64,000 nt of DNA from Glebionis coronaria (GCA_025667525.1 CM046876.1:24267224-24331223), one strand, 5' to 3'; shown: positions 36,401-50,313, counted from the stretch's first letter. A program made the numbers and translations. The notes: generated from the letters alone by a model not told the origin.

Positions 36401-39076
36401 TTTAGACAAAACAAGGGACTAGAAGACAAATACGGGCAAGTATACCCTTTCGTTTGTAATATAGCTTTGTAGTGGTAAGCCAGGATCGTTCGCTGAGACT
36501 TTGTTTCGTTTTGGTAATCAAGATAATAATTGAAGAAATAAAAAGTTGAAGTAATATCAATAATAACAAGTATGACTAATATGGGATAGCTCGTATAAGT
36601 TCGTGATGATGATAATAATGATAGAGATATGTTTATGTAGGTAAAGAGTGATAATCCTTTTTCGTCAAAACGGCGTTTACATAATTTACTTGGGTTGATT
36701 CAAGACTTATGTTTATTTAAGCGACTAAGCTCAAAACAAGTTGCCAACAAGTTCAATATTTTATCAAGTTTCTAAGCGGATCTCACCAACCAAAGATTCA
36801 TAACCATAGACAAGTTCTAGAAAACTTATTATAACAATTTGTGTTTCTCAACGCCAAACTATCGTAACAAATCAACTTAGATAAAATATGGTTTTTAGAA
36901 CTAGGTGGTAAAATGGTTCTACAACATTAGCTTGAAATCATTTATAAAGGATCATATCATAGCATCATCACTAATTATATTCATATACCCATATAGTCAC
37001 AAATAGCTTAGCCTAACATAGTAATCAAAGTAACAATTGGAAAAGAGTAAGAGAACATCATACTTAGATTGGGTTGAATAAATGAGTACACAAGTGTCAC
37101 GATTGTATCGTTCCTCCAAGAATCGAAGAGTCGAATACTCTCGTTAAAAGTATATCCCAAAAGTGGATAATACTAAAAATTTACTAAGAAATATAAAATA
37201 CTCGAGCTATGGAGTATTGAGAGAGAGAGGTGTTATAAAATGAGTGGAAATGGCCTCTATTTATAGTACTGTTTGGGGTCAAATGTGCCCCGCACTTCTC
37301 CAAAAGTGCGTCGCACTTTGGAGACGTGAATGTGCGCCACACTTCTGAGTTTGTGCGCCGCACTTCAAGGCGATCCAGAATCTTCTTTCAATAACTTTGG
37401 CTTATTTGCATATTGAGGCCCCTTCTTTGTATGTCTTCACTTTGCTCCTTCAAACTTTATATCTGCATATAAAACACAACATATTAAGTATCGAAAGCTC
37501 TTATTTATACTACAAAGTGGCATTATAATGATAGGTTGAATATGTATAATTAGGTCGTTATCAACCATTGATACCAGACTTAAAAGTTTCAACGTTGTTA
37601 TGCTTCTACATCAACCGACCTTCTCTATCTATTTTGGTAGACCTTCGAAACGTCTCTAGACGCGAATAGTGATTTATGACTGGATGTGAATGATAATTTT
37701 GTAAAATTGTCATGATATGTGTTGGACTATATCGTCTTGAAATTCATTCATGTAAACCACGTATTGAATTCGCCTGTCATTGCTAATGTTGTCATCTTAC
37801 TGGAATTACTCTTAAGTGACTTCTTAAGAATTTTCTTTGATTCGAAAATTCGTTGTGTGGCTTTTCTCTTTCGATCGTGTATCGACCATTAAGAATTGAA
37901 TAAGCTGTAGTTGGTGACACCAACTGCACTCAAGAAGTGATGACTTGCTATAGTCCTCTACTCTTATTATTTATTTATCATCGACGCTTTTATTCTAACA
38001 AGTTCGTTAAGACGTTGGTACGGATTACGTTTTATCCCCCCATGTTATTGCTCGCATACTAATTGTTGATAATTATTCCTTTCATACTCGTTTGCTATTT
38101 TGTCACATTTTGAAAACTCGGATATGTCACATGTTTACCATTTGAGACATTAAACACCTTCATGGATTTCTAAAAATTATTATAAATTTTTAAGAACGTT
38201 TTACACAATATATCAAGTGGTTAAATTACCAAAATAACCGTTTCAAGATAAATGTCAGATATATGCATCATCTTTGATAGATTTATAACTATTGTTTAAA
38301 AGGATGGCATGTTTTATCTTTTAAAGTATTTGATTCTATCATCTTACTTTACTTTCAATCTAATGAATTTATCAGTTTACTTTATAATTTCTAACCATGA
38401 TTCTAAATAATATGGAAACTTGATTTTCACTAATGGTAACGATAAACCTAAGTTTTAACAATAATTTCATACAGTCATCCAAAAGCTCTTAAGATGACTG
38501 AAATAATTATTCTAAAATGTTCTACTTCTTAATTTGAAATCCTGATAAAGAAAAAGAATTTATCAACTTCTTACTCACTTAATATATATAGTTTAATTTC
38601 AAATCACTAAACCTTGTAAAATTTTATTGTAATCAAGAAAATACTTAGAATAAATTTGAAAGTAATACCAAATCTTAGACAAATGGTTGTGACAACTTGT
38701 AATTCATATTTCCCCTCTATAGTCCTAATAAGTAGATTATCATGTGTTATAGTCACGCTAATTGCGATTCCTTGTTAATTAACAAGCTTGATTCATTTTA
38801 GCGCACCTTGTCCGATTAAGCAATTTTTATGTTCATTCTATCTCTTGATATTTCTCCGTACTCAAAGGTCATTATTCTAATCCAAGTTTGAAAATTTATT
38901 CGGAAAGGAGTTAAAAAACTGAAGCATAGTGAATTCAAATTGTTAAGGTCCACCGTGGTGTAGAAATTACCTGGGAAAGCGTAAAATTTGTTTTACACTT
39001 TGCATCTCCATTTGTTTGCATCTTCCTCCGTCTCCAGTTGAACTCTGAGGGACCAGAGTTCCTTTAGGGGATAAAC
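33432..39076 (+). mobile_element. Internal region of element E, no intact coding sequence
   Basis: The region opens with a primer-binding site, TTGGTATCAGAGC (33434-33446), and ends with a purine-rich tract, TTTAGGGGATAAAC, before the right LTR. Near the 3' end, 38955-38995 reads GVEITWES, resembling the Trp-containing segment of a chromodomain as found at the C-terminus of Tekay integrase. Otherwise no gag, protease, reverse transcriptase or integrase motif is recognisable in 5.6 kb. A solo LTR is nested at 36363-37563. It is either a non-autonomous derivative or decayed beyond recognition. Confidence 0.7.
36358..37568 (-). mobile_element. Solo LTR (G) with target duplication ACCAT
   Basis: A 1201-bp segment (36363-37563) starts TGATGTTCG and ends GGTCGTTATCA. 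It is flanked on both sides by ACCAT (36358-36362, 37564-37568). It has no internal region, so it is a solo LTR left by recombination. On the minus strand TATAAATAG lies at 37257-37265, followed by CTCTCTCTC, so its orientation is leftward. It contains short repeats of GTGCGCCGCACTTC (37288-37372), each a small palindrome. Confidence 0.82.
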
Positions 39077-41624
39077 TGTAAGAATTCGTATTTTTCCTGG
39101 TATTATTTTAGTCTTTTATTCGTGGTTTTTGAATTTTCCAATGTATTACACTTTCTTGTATTCTTACATGTAAATACAGAGATCGTGATAATTTTAGTAA
39201 ATTGTACTTTTAAGTATTTTCTGATCATTGATAATACTTTATCTAAAATTATAAAATTTCTTATTTTATTTTTTCCATATTTATTTAAATCAAAGTTTTG
39301 ATCTAAAAACACCCGTGTGCATTTTACAATGAGTTTACTCAAAATCAATGAAATGATCGCGATACCGACGGTTGACCAAAATTTTACGTTCTATTATCGA
39401 TTGTTTCGATAATTAATATTTTAGACGATTTCGTTTTAATTACGTGTTAAGTCGTTTCGGAAAACCATATTATCATATTTATGATGCACTTTAACTTTTG
39501 AAAAGTATTTTTACGAAACCCGAGCCTCGCAAGTATTTTCAAAATTACTAATAGTTATTTTCTACCCTTTAAACTATTTAATTGCTTTTAGGTCCAAAAG
39601 ATTATAAAATTTACAAAACAAACCCTTCACCCCCACTATATAATCTCATTTTTCATACTAAAAAACACACACACTACATTCTCTCCTTCTTTCTTCCTTA
39701 ATATGCCGCCACCCCTCATAACCTAAAACCACCATAGATCTTAAATTGTACCATTTTTAGCCGAAACTAAACCTAGACCCATGTTTAAAATTAAAAGGTG
39801 ATTTTTTTGGTACCAAAATTTCTTACATGTAACAACTTTCAAGTTTTCAAATGATTTATGGTTAGAAAAATGTTTTGATGATCATGCATGTGGTGATCAT
39901 GACAAGATCATGGTATTTTGATCATAAAAAAGTTTTTTTTTTAATCTTTGATTTTGTTAAGATTTGACATGCAAGTATTATGGATTATTAAGGATTGTTT
40001 AGGACGATGTATGGGCAATATTAGGAATGGGAGATTTGTGAAAACGGGTCAAAATAATCATCTAATGTGATTTTCTAAAAAGTATTTTTGACCAGCAGGT
40101 TTAGCTATATTTTTTGTGGGTCAAAGTTTAATAAAATCTTGATATTATAGGATAGTGTTGTAGTGTTTGTCGAGACACTCGTTTTGATATAAGGTAGAGA
40201 TTTTAACTCAAAACGAGGAAGAAGCTATCCTAGTTTGATTATTCGTGTACCGGGAGACGAGTATCGTCACAATCCGAATTTGTTGTCGATATTTGGATCG
40301 AATCTCGGGGACTATAAAATAAGTTTTACAACTGGTTAAGGGATGTTCTCTGACCCTAAACTTAGCACTTTGAGTCTATTTTCAAGGTCAAGTGTCAATT
40401 TTGCTAATGGTAAAGGTTAGGATGGTCAAATTGGTTTCACGAATCAAGTACACAAATCTGTCCGATTTTTTAAGTCTAGAAATGTGTTGAGCAGGTGGTT
40501 CTAAAATGTAAATCATTGAATGAAGTTTAAACTGAGTTTTATTCAGGTTATGATTGAGTTTTTTCACCAAGTTTCATAAAAATCCGAGTTGTCTAAGTAT
40601 GGGAAATCAGCGAGTACATTTGGTATGTATCGGCAGATTTTTATCAAGGAAGTAGTTAATAAAGTGATCATATAGAAGGGTATTTTAATACCACTTGCAT
40701 TGTTGTTCTTTCGGGTTTGTCATGGTTTTGCAATGTTGATTTTTATATTATTGAGTATGGTTTATACTTGAGTCAATTATTAATAAAGTGCGCGCCTTAT
40801 TTGGTAGGTTGCGGCTTTCGTGTTTACTGGGCATCCATATCGTCGGTGATCGTCTTGACACTACTGTTTCTACTCATTTTCTGAGTACAATGATTCACTT
40901 ACCTCATGGCTAAGGTGATTTCACATCCCCTTTTTACTTGCACATTGTTTCTAAATGTGGGGTGAGATTTTACATGGTGAAACACATCCATTTAAAAACT
41001 ATATGCTATCTAGAAAATGTATGCTATCCAGGCTCGTATGCTTTCCAACAGTTTTCATTGATATTATTTCTTTTAGTCAATAGCCTTAAGTTTCATCTCT
41101 TGATCATGAACCCTTAAATTACTTGTGTTGCTAAGCGCGAATGTTGTGGGCGGATCCATCGAGATCGACAATCCCCCTCCCGATTACCTTGACGCATTTC
41201 AAATTTGATTTGTTACTTGAGTATTTAGGCTGTATACTCACTAGAGGAACTTACATTGAGTTAAGCATCGGTTCATGAACTAAACAGCAATAATAATGTT
41301 TCGGACTATGGTTAATGTACATAACCATATTCCTTATTTCTTGTTTATAAATGAATGCTTGTGTTCTACACCTTCTGTGTTAAACCTATGAATATCACTC
41401 AACTTTATGTTGACGATTTTACATGTGTAATCTCAGGTATTAATACTTATCTTTGCTTGGATGGGAGCCCGCAGGATATTATCGCAACTTGGATATTTCT
41501 GTGATACTCTTTAAACTTTGGTTTTATCTCAAAACTGTCAGAAGATTATTATGTATTTTTGGTAAAAATATGTTATAAATCATGATGAAATAATAAATTT
41601 TTTCGCATATAAAACTGTGGGATC
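39077..41624 (+). repeat. 3' LTR of element E, left piece (interrupted by F)
   Basis: This repeats 30714-33280. The preceding purine-rich tract marks it as the 3' LTR. It stops at GGATC, where element F begins; the LTR resumes at 49895. Confidence 0.9.
41620..41624. repeat. Target-site duplication of element F (left copy, one change)
   Basis: GGATC here pairs with GGACC at 49895-49899. The intact LTR of E has GGACC at this place, so the left copy gained a C-to-T change. Confidence 0.85.
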
Positions 41625-42645
41625 TGTTGGGATATGCGATCTTTAGCCATCGGAAATACGTGAGCCTATCGGGAGCACACACTCAATACGGAGAGCACAA
41701 TTTTATTATACATTTTATTATTTATAATTAAACGTTTAATATAAACTTCACTTATTATTTAATTAACGGTGGTTAAATTAATTAACGGGATTTAATTAAT
41801 TTATCGTGAGTGCGTTATTTAAATTTGGGAACAAAATCGATTCTAGAATACCCTAGGCCATAATCTGCTGGATATTTACATAGGGGTTCTGGAAGATTTT
41901 TTTGGTTATTGTTTTGGTAAGTAAATATTGTACGATATTTGATTGAGGTAATATTTCCCTTAATTAGATTTCTTGGAGTAGGGAACAAGTAATTTGAGGA
42001 GGTGGAGATTAGTATAAATACAATCTCATACACCTCATAGTTTTTGTCTCTCCCTTGTTTTCTTTGTTCCGTCCGATCGCAACAAACACCTAAACCACCA
42101 AAACCATACGATTTTCCCTATTAACCATAAAATTACCTAAAGTGTAAACCTTTGCAAGATTGGCTACCTTTTGGTACTCCCTTGTGAAGTTTCTAAACCT
42201 AATACTAAACTCTTGATCCTCGTATCAAGGTTTTGGTCCCTTTGGTTTTCCCCTTGTGGTTCGTCGACTACATAAACCCTAATTAGGGTTTATGTGGTTT
42301 TGGGTAATCAATCTTGCAATGTTATATAAACCGATCCTTACGTAATCCCAATTAGGGTTTTGGATCTAGGGTTTCTAGTTACAAGATGAATACACTAGCT
42401 GTTCGAGAAGTGAAGTTACCACTAGCATCGTGGTGTGTTCGTTTGACGTGTCGTGTGAGCAAACGATGGAGTAATTTAACCGTTAAAGTTCAAGATCAAG
42501 ATAAAGACGTATTAATTGATTTATTCAATTAATTAAAGGTTGGTTTTAAATTTTTTTCTTATGTGCTTAATCATGTATGTTATACTAGATCCATTCCGCT
42601 GCGCACTCGTAGTTAAATGGTTAACTAGTATTCAAAATTCCAACG
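41625..42645 (+). repeat. 5' LTR of Copia-like element F
   Basis: About 1021 bp, TGTTGGGATATGCG...AATTCCAAC. It repeats at 48868-49894 with about 95% identity by eye. TATAAATA lies at 42013-42020. A perfect 26-base palindrome at 42270-42295 is built on the telomere-like box AAACCCTAATTAGGGTTT and is retained in the other LTR. The primer-binding site GTGGTATCAGAG follows directly at 42646. Confidence 0.92.
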
Positions 42646-45600
42646 GTGGTATCAGAGAGTCAAATCGTATGGCACTCATGGGTTACACATAGAATGAACA
42701 AGCTAGATCCGCTTGAAACCTCTCCTTATTTGTTTTCTATGACAATTACATGCATACTTGTCATAAAGTTTTAATCTTGATCTAGATAATGGTTAAAATT
42801 GGGTAGGTTAAATTGAATCGGTTAAATAATTACGATTGTTTTTATTATCCGTCAAAGACCTTTGCATCTCACTTTTGTGATACCTTGCATGTCATCAAGT
42901 ACCTTAATCGAAAACATGATGAGGGTCTTTGGTCCTCAATTTAGGGAAGACTCATTCGAGACTTGGACCTTATATGATTTATCGCTTTCATTATAGAGTC
43001 TGTCTTCTGCTTCTACCCCCTTCTAGTATGTTTTTATGTGCTTATTTTTTTCTATCATGAATTGCAAAACGTAATAATTCAAGATTCTAGGAATCATGAA
43101 AACGGATCTCTACTTATATCGAAACTAGCTTTAAAAGTATGTCATATTAATACAACATATTTTCCTTGCGAATCGGCTATGTGTTATTTGTTAAATCTCG
43201 TTTTTTGGAACAAATATTAGTATGGACATAAGATCAATGAAACTTGATTTTATTATAATCTAATTGTTTTACGAAATCAAATTGTCACTCGATTTGGGCT
43301 TACATACCGTAATGATGACTTATAAACTATCTTCTCAACGACGTGATTTGCAAAATTAATTGGTTTATAATACTTAAAAACATCATGTTTTTTGTGCTTT
43401 ACTAATGATGGACTTGCTATTTCACTACGTGCTCTAGTCAAGCTATCTAGGGTTTGAACGATCTTTAATCTTTTCCCATGTCATGTACATGTTTCGGCAT
43501 CAATATGATAATTATCCCAAGCACTTGCGCCCTCGGGCGCATGAAGAGTAGGATATAGGGTTTGATCCTTTTTTAATCTTTTCCCACGGTAAACACGCCT
43601 AAACCAAAGTTAACAAAAGGTTTTTCTTAACTTGTGCTAAAAGATGATTGCATGCATCTTTTACACGGTTTTGACATTTGTTTTCTAAAAACTTATGTGA
43701 TACCTATTTGAATTTTTAGTCTATGTCAGCCAATTTAATAGCACCTGTAGTCTTTTTTTTCGTCATCTGGTCAGACCTAAGGCGAATCATGCACCCAAGG
43801 CGATCTTTATCATTGGTCAGACATTTGCAAATTATTGCATTCTTTAAATTGTTACGACTTAAGTCGAGTTCCCGGTCAGATTCAGAACCCGAGGCATAAA
43901 ATGAGATGAAACATACTCATGATTTTATTACATGTAGAACAAGTTTGTTTGAGATGTTCATTGGTACTCGAAAGAGTTGTGAGAACATCACATCCAAACA
44001 CTCTACACCAATAAACTTTATGAATCGTCTCATAATTCTAAGAGTTGTACTTGTAATGCAATTAACGCTCGACGCTTACCTCTTGCCCTACTTGTTATTA
44101 GACGGTCAGACCTCTAATATTGAGTGGGAGTGCAAGTAAGGATCTTAGTCTTATTAGTAATTCATTTGGTAGTTAATTATATTAAGAATTTAATTATCGA
44201 AAATACTAAATAGAACTTTCTATGTTCTGATTAATTGTATTATTACAACATAATTCGTAAACTAAAGTTGTTTTCTTATAGAAAACAACCATAGTCTCTT
44301 TTCCTGGTAAGAAAAGCGAGACTTACTCCTATCTCTTCTCATTAGTTGACAAGAATAAAATAGGATCATAATCGAATAATGATCGATTGTATGTAAACTC
44401 ACTTTTAATATTTCATTATCCTAACCCGGTTCTGAAATCATTAAAAGATAACATATTTTGTGTATCTAGAGTACTTTTGTCTATAACTACCAAAATATAC
44501 GACATCTTGCACTTGTCACGGTGTATGAGTTTAAACCGCAAAGAGTATTTACTAGCACTTCGCTAGGTATCTTTCTTGACTCTTGTTATTCCTTAAAGTG
44601 CTAAATACCCTTGCAGCTATGCAGACGATAAAGGAGGAATTGCATGCTAAATAGTCAAGTTAATTGAAAGCATGAATGGTTAGTCCCTCATCTACACAAG
44701 TAGAACTTCATATACTTTATTCAAATACCTAAGTACATGCATACTTCTAGGCATTTTTTCATAGATAAGGAAGTCAATAAATTGCTTTTTACCTTCTACT
44801 GGTGATGTAACATTTATAATGTTGACAAATCCAGTGGGAGTGTTGCAGTTTATTACTGAAATGATATCCATGTAATATTGTCAATTTCAGTGGGAGCTAC
44901 AAGATTTATTTTCTTGCTTAGTCATCCATATTATTTCGAACTTGCTTTGAAAAAATTTATCACTTCAAAATATGAACGACCATTGCTTAAAGGAAAATTG
45001 CATTTTATTTTATAAGATAATACGGTGCCTTTTTGATGACGCTTTCTGACACGTTATCTATAGAATAATAATCCACAATTCTTTGTCTAATGTTATGGTT
45101 CTAAATCTACTTAAAATATCAATGACATTATCATATTGTTTACACAATCAACCACATGTTGTATTGCTTTTCTTCATAATATGATTTTGTACCTTACACA
45201 AGTAGGAGAAATTGCAAAGTGTGTGCAAGGAACAACATATGATTAGTTTCATTTGCCCAAAATAATTATACTAGGACTTGAACATACAAGATGTTTGTTG
45301 TCCTACTACATTCAATGTCATGATATAGTGGAAAGCTACTTCGATAATTTACTACATGTTACAGTAAATACAATAATGGTTAAGATATAATAATCATAAT
45401 TCTGAAGTATTAAATTAACTTGAAATTACTATTAAACTCAAGAGTTTGTGTTCATGATTACTTTAGTTAGTATAATTATGTTTTTCCTTGATAACACATA
45501 ATTATAAAGTCATTGAATTACTCACCGACTTATAACATAAAGTATGTAGTAAATAGTTATGTCTTCGTGTCAACACATAAACATTAGATCTTTGAATTAT

Positions 45601-48600
45601 TTAAAGACTTATAATGTATACTTGATATGTTCTGTTTTCTTGTAAACACATGGACATATAATTCTTGAACTGTTATGTCTTCTTTTAAACACATGGTTCT
45701 CGCATTGTTCAAGAAATATACATTATAGCATGCACCTGGATTTAAAATACGGATATTGTAATTTGGTATGACCCAATTGACAAGTATTTAATCCAAAGAG
45801 TATTAAGTTATCTATGGAAATCTGATGTAGTCTCGCAATTCCAATACTCATAGAATACCAAAATATTATGGTATGTCTAAAGAGTTAAAACAAACTATAT
45901 TCGTATAGTTTGATTTATAATAGCTTTAATTATTCTACCTCCATGATCTATCAAGGTAAGAAAATTACGTGTATCATTGATACACTCAATATAGTTCAAA
46001 TCTAGAAGGTATTCAAGACCACCCACACTTGAAAACCCCTAATTCATTAGGGATTTTCGGTTCTTCCACTCAAACCAATCGAATCCAAAAACCTTTTAGG
46101 TTTTTCGATTTTCTACACTCCCTAGCTTGACGGTTGTAGTTTTGGTGTTCCTCCTAGCATGACGTAACATAAACCTTTCCAAAGGTTATTGGTTATCGAG
46201 TGATACAAGAATTAGGGTTCATAATACAAACCCCAATTAGGGTTCTTGGGAGAAATCCCAATATGTATTGATTAAAAGTTCTGTAATTTGTTAATATCTT
46301 TTGAAGCATAGTATTAACAAACTTGAGATAAGAATTTAAAATGTGTTTTGTAGTCTCTCTATTAAGAACAATTTATTGTTGCTTAAATACTTAGTATTTA
46401 GAAAATGATCTCTACTTACAAAAGTAAGTGGGAGTTATAACAAATCTTGAAGATATTCAAGAGCAAAATACACAACCTTTAAAATACACTTGTTGATGTC
46501 ATATTTTGGTTAAGCATGGAAATGCCAAATCAAAGTAAATATTACTCTCATTCATAAATCTGCAAAGATACCTCATCACTTGTTTTATATTTTAATATCA
46601 AATGCTAAGGAATATAAGTTAGGAGATATTTGTAATCTACTAACCGCTAATGAATATTATCATATCTTGAATCTGATAATTATCTTATGAATATGAATAA
46701 TAAGATACAGTCCTCAAAGGGAAAATCAATCTTTTTAATTTGATTGATTTTTCTCCTAATTATAAACCTATGAGGTTGGAAGGAGTTTCTTTTGAAGAAA
46801 GACTCACAAGGACAAAATGGTATACATAATTAATGCATAGCTAATAATAGGAAGTTTTTAACTATATTCAAGCAGTTGACTATGATTAAATCATTCTTCC
46901 ATACATGCACTGATTAAATAAAGATAACTGGTTGTCATATATGTTTCCACAGATATGGAATATGTCAATTGAACTTTATAGTTATCCTTTATGATTACCT
47001 TTTAGCGAGGATGGTGTATAATCAAAAGGATTAATGAATCTATAAAATCTTTATTGAGTATACAAGATAGATAATCCAAGTATAGATTAAATCATGCATC
47101 TAGAAACTAAATTTAGAATTCAATTCAATATGATTTTGGTTAAATTTAGATAGTTTGGAGTACACTTGACATTGAGTGGGAGCATTATGTTTTTTCTTTA
47201 AATTCATATGTTGTATAACATATTGAAGATATCATTCCATTTAAGCTAGATAATAATTCTTAAGATTGGAATGAAACTTCATTTGAGAATTTATGGAATA
47301 AAACAAATGACTTTGGAATAATGTTTATTGATATAAGCATATGCGGTAATTGAGTCCAACACAATGCAATACATCATTGAAGCAAGTCTTGAATGATATA
47401 TTTCACTAGACATAATTTATTACATGAATGGAAATCTTATGTTATTAACTAAGGATTCATTATGAATATATCATATTGTGTATATGACTTGTTGCCATTT
47501 TTGTACAAGAGAAAGTGAGATGACAAAAACAATATCTAATTGAGAGTATTTAGATTATTGTTAAATACAAATGTTTACGAATTATAAAGCATAGTGATGT
47601 ATGTGTACACTGATGCTAGAGGATAATCAATTCTAGTAAAGCGAGATTTTCTTATTGATGATAAATCTGCTAACTAGATATGCTCAAGATGAGCATTGTT
47701 GTATTACACATTAAGGAATGAGAATACTTTACATTTTAAGAAACTGTAAAGATGACTGTCAGAATATTGTTGATTTTAAATACCTCATACAAGGTTTGAC
47801 GATATCCCCTACTATGAAACCTGCAATAATATGAGCATGTAAGATAAGACACTCATCTTGTTTTCCAAATCTTTCACAATTTGTGAAATTTGAAACAAGT
47901 ATTCAGAAACTTTACTTAGATAACTATTTAGCTTTCTTGTTAAAGAATAGTTGAGAATGTTGGAAACATTTGACTTCAACTTGCTAAATTAGTTTCATGC
48001 ATATCTATTTTAGTATTTGGATAATTGGGATGGTATGGTTATTATTTTCTAATGAATAAAGATAGTTGTTATTTGTTATTCATTCATATAATTATTGTTG
48101 TCCTATATTTGTATGTTTAAATCCTTGAATATTTGATTATTCTAAATTTGTCCATTGTCGGTTAGCAATATAGGAATATTGTCTACATTAATACAAATGT
48201 GAGTGTTGGTTATATTCTTTGAATATATGAACGGTTCCCACCAAACTCATGTGTTATTCAAAGGATGCATATTGGACACCCCGAACTTTCAAATCGTTAC
48301 TTTTGGATCCTTGTCATAAGTAAGATTTCGAAAATAGTGAGTGGGTCATCCTTAGACTTGAGATGCAAACAAGTTTGTGCATGTGTGAATATCACTTCTT
48401 GATTCTATGTCCAACGCTAGTTCGCCAGACCTAGTTATAAAGACTTTAATTGTAAGTGTTGTGAAGCAGCATCCACATACACTTGCAGTCAATATAGAGT
48501 TTGTTTCACCACTTGATATAGTGAATATTAATACCACTGGGCCCTATCCAGAATTAATCAGATAATTGTGTGGCCGCACCCAAAGAGTAAGTCAAAATGA

Positions 48601-48867
48601 TACTTGTTTACATTTGGTATATCTGAATTAACTTCTATAACGAGAAACTAAAATTTAAACTTCATGAAATGAGTTAGGATCCATATCCATGATTCTAACG
48701 GTACTAGTATCAAAGGGATGGTTATTAGCAAGTCACATAATCGTATACCATTAATACTTTTGAGATATTCTTCTTGAAACTATACCTCAGTCATTTTCGG
48801 TAATAATGAAGTCTTGCTAGATACTTCATTATGGATATTGTATGTCTAAACTCTCACAAGTGGGAGC
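42646..48867 (+). mobile_element. Internal region of element F, non-coding
   Basis: 6.2 kb between primer site and polypurine tract. No frame is longer than about 78 codons in the element orientation, and no recognisable gag or pol motif is present. Copies of the tract-like motif AGTGGGAG occur at 44123, 44833, 44889, 46427, 47175 and, as the true tract, 48860. Three to four imperfect repeats of about 90 bases with ACACAT...TCTTGAA phrases occupy 45470-45720. A segment at 46020-46260 contains short inverted repeats and AATTAGGGTT boxes like those of the LTR. Confidence 0.75.
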
Positions 48868-49894
48868 TGTTGGGATATGTGATCGTTTAGCCATCGGAAA
48901 TATAGCCGCCTATCGGGGGTACACACTCAATGCGGAGAGCACACTTTTATTATACGTTTTATTATTTATAATTAAACGTTTAATTAAAACTTCACTTATT
49001 CTTTAATTAACGGTGGTTAAATTAATTAACGTGATTTAATTAATTTATCGTGAGTGCGTTATTTAAATTTGGGAACAAAATCGATTCTAGAATACCCTAG
49101 GCCATAATCGGCCGGATATTTACATAGGAGTTCTAGAAGATTTTTTTGATTATTGTTTTGGTAAGTAAATATTCTAGCATATTTGATTGAGGTAATATTT
49201 CCGTTAATTAGGTTTCTTGGAGTAGGGAACAAGTAATTTGAGGAGGTGGAGATTAGTATAAATACAATCCCATACACCTCATAAATTTTGTCTCTCCCTT
49301 GTTTTCTTTGTTCCGTCCGATCGCAACAAACACCTACACCACCAAAACCATATGATTTTCCCTATTAACCCTAAAATCACCTAAAGTGTAAACCTTTGCA
49401 AGATCGACTAACTTTTGGTACTCCCTTGTGAAGTTTCTAAACCTAATACTAAACTCTTGATCCTCGTATCAAGGTTTTGGTCCCTTTGGTTTTCCCCTTG
49501 TGGTTCTTCGACTACATAAACCCTAATTAGGGTTTATGTGGTTTTGGGTAATCAATCTTGTAACGTTCTATAAACCGATCCTTACGTAATCCCAATTAGG
49601 TTTTTGGATTTAGGGGTTCTAGTTACAAGATGAATACACTAGTTGTTCAAGAAGTGAAGTTACCACTAGCATCGTGGTGTGTTCGTTTGACGTGTCGTGT
49701 GAGCAAACAATGGAGACGATAATTTAACCGTTAAAGTTCAAGATCAAGATAAAGACGTATTAATTGATTTATTCAATTAATTAAAGGTTGGTTTTAAATT
49801 GTTTTTCTTATGTGCTTAATCATGTATGTTATACTAGATCCATTCCGCTACGCACTCGTAGTTAAATGCTTAACTAGTATTCAAAATTCCAACA
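48868..49894 (+). repeat. 3' LTR of Copia-like element F
   Basis: About 1027 bp, TGTTGGGATATGTG...AATTCCAACA. It is preceded by the tract AAGTGGGAGC and followed by GGACC, the second half of the target duplication. It keeps the 26-base telomere-box palindrome (49514-49539) and the TATA box (near 49257). Confidence 0.92.
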
Positions 49895-50048
49895 GGACCT
49901 ATGTTTAAAACTCTGATCTTTTATGATGTAATGTATATGTTTTTATTACGTCAACTTTGTATCAAAAGTATTTCATTGTTTCTTGTACCATGACGTGGAA
50001 TCACCTTGCTGCCTAGTTGTTTCCTTGCCTGATTCTTGGGGTCTCACA
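49895..50048 (+). repeat. 3' LTR of element E, right piece
   Basis: This continues the E LTR after element F and ends GGGGTCTCACA. It is followed by the CATAC duplication at 50049-50053. The text matches 33281-33431. Confidence 0.9.
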
Positions 50049-50180
50049 CATACCAAAATGGCCCGTGTCATCAAATACCTCGACCGCCAATCTCTCATTG
50101 GTCAACACTGGTCTAGCCCAGCTTGAAGATGTTGGGTCCACCAGTGTGGAAGGTACTTTGTCAACTTTACCGTCTACCAT
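50049..50180 (-). pseudogene. Copia element D: gag N-terminus
   Basis: From ATG at 50180 the minus strand reads MVDGKVDKVPSTLVDPTSS and continues open through EVFDDTGHFGM to the E insertion. The frame resumes directly at 30713 with WQNEVLDALFQQG, a typical Copia gag start in which FxGxxF..W is followed by the LQQ helix. The interruption with a 5-base duplication leaves the frame intact across the joint, so gag was presumably intact when E arrived. Confidence 0.85.
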
Positions 50181-50289
50181 TTTGAGTAAAAATTAATTTT
50201 CAACGGCTTCTAACCAAAAGACCAATGTGATTCTTCTTTGATGTGGAAGATCAAATTAAATTGCAACCACAAAGCATACTAAGAATAAC

Positions 50290-50308
50290 CTCGGCTCTTG
50301 ATACCACT
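50290..50308 (-). other. Primer-binding site of Copia element D
   Basis: The minus strand reads GTGGTATCAAGAGCC, close to the tRNA-Met primer site with one extra A, just downstream of the 5' LTR. Confidence 0.75.
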
Positions 50309-50313
50309 TTTTA

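Noticed and set aside
42265..42300. Interstitial telomere repeat
   Set aside because: AAACCCTA boxes are present, but only two, in inverted arrangement and conserved as part of an LTR, so this is not a telomeric array.
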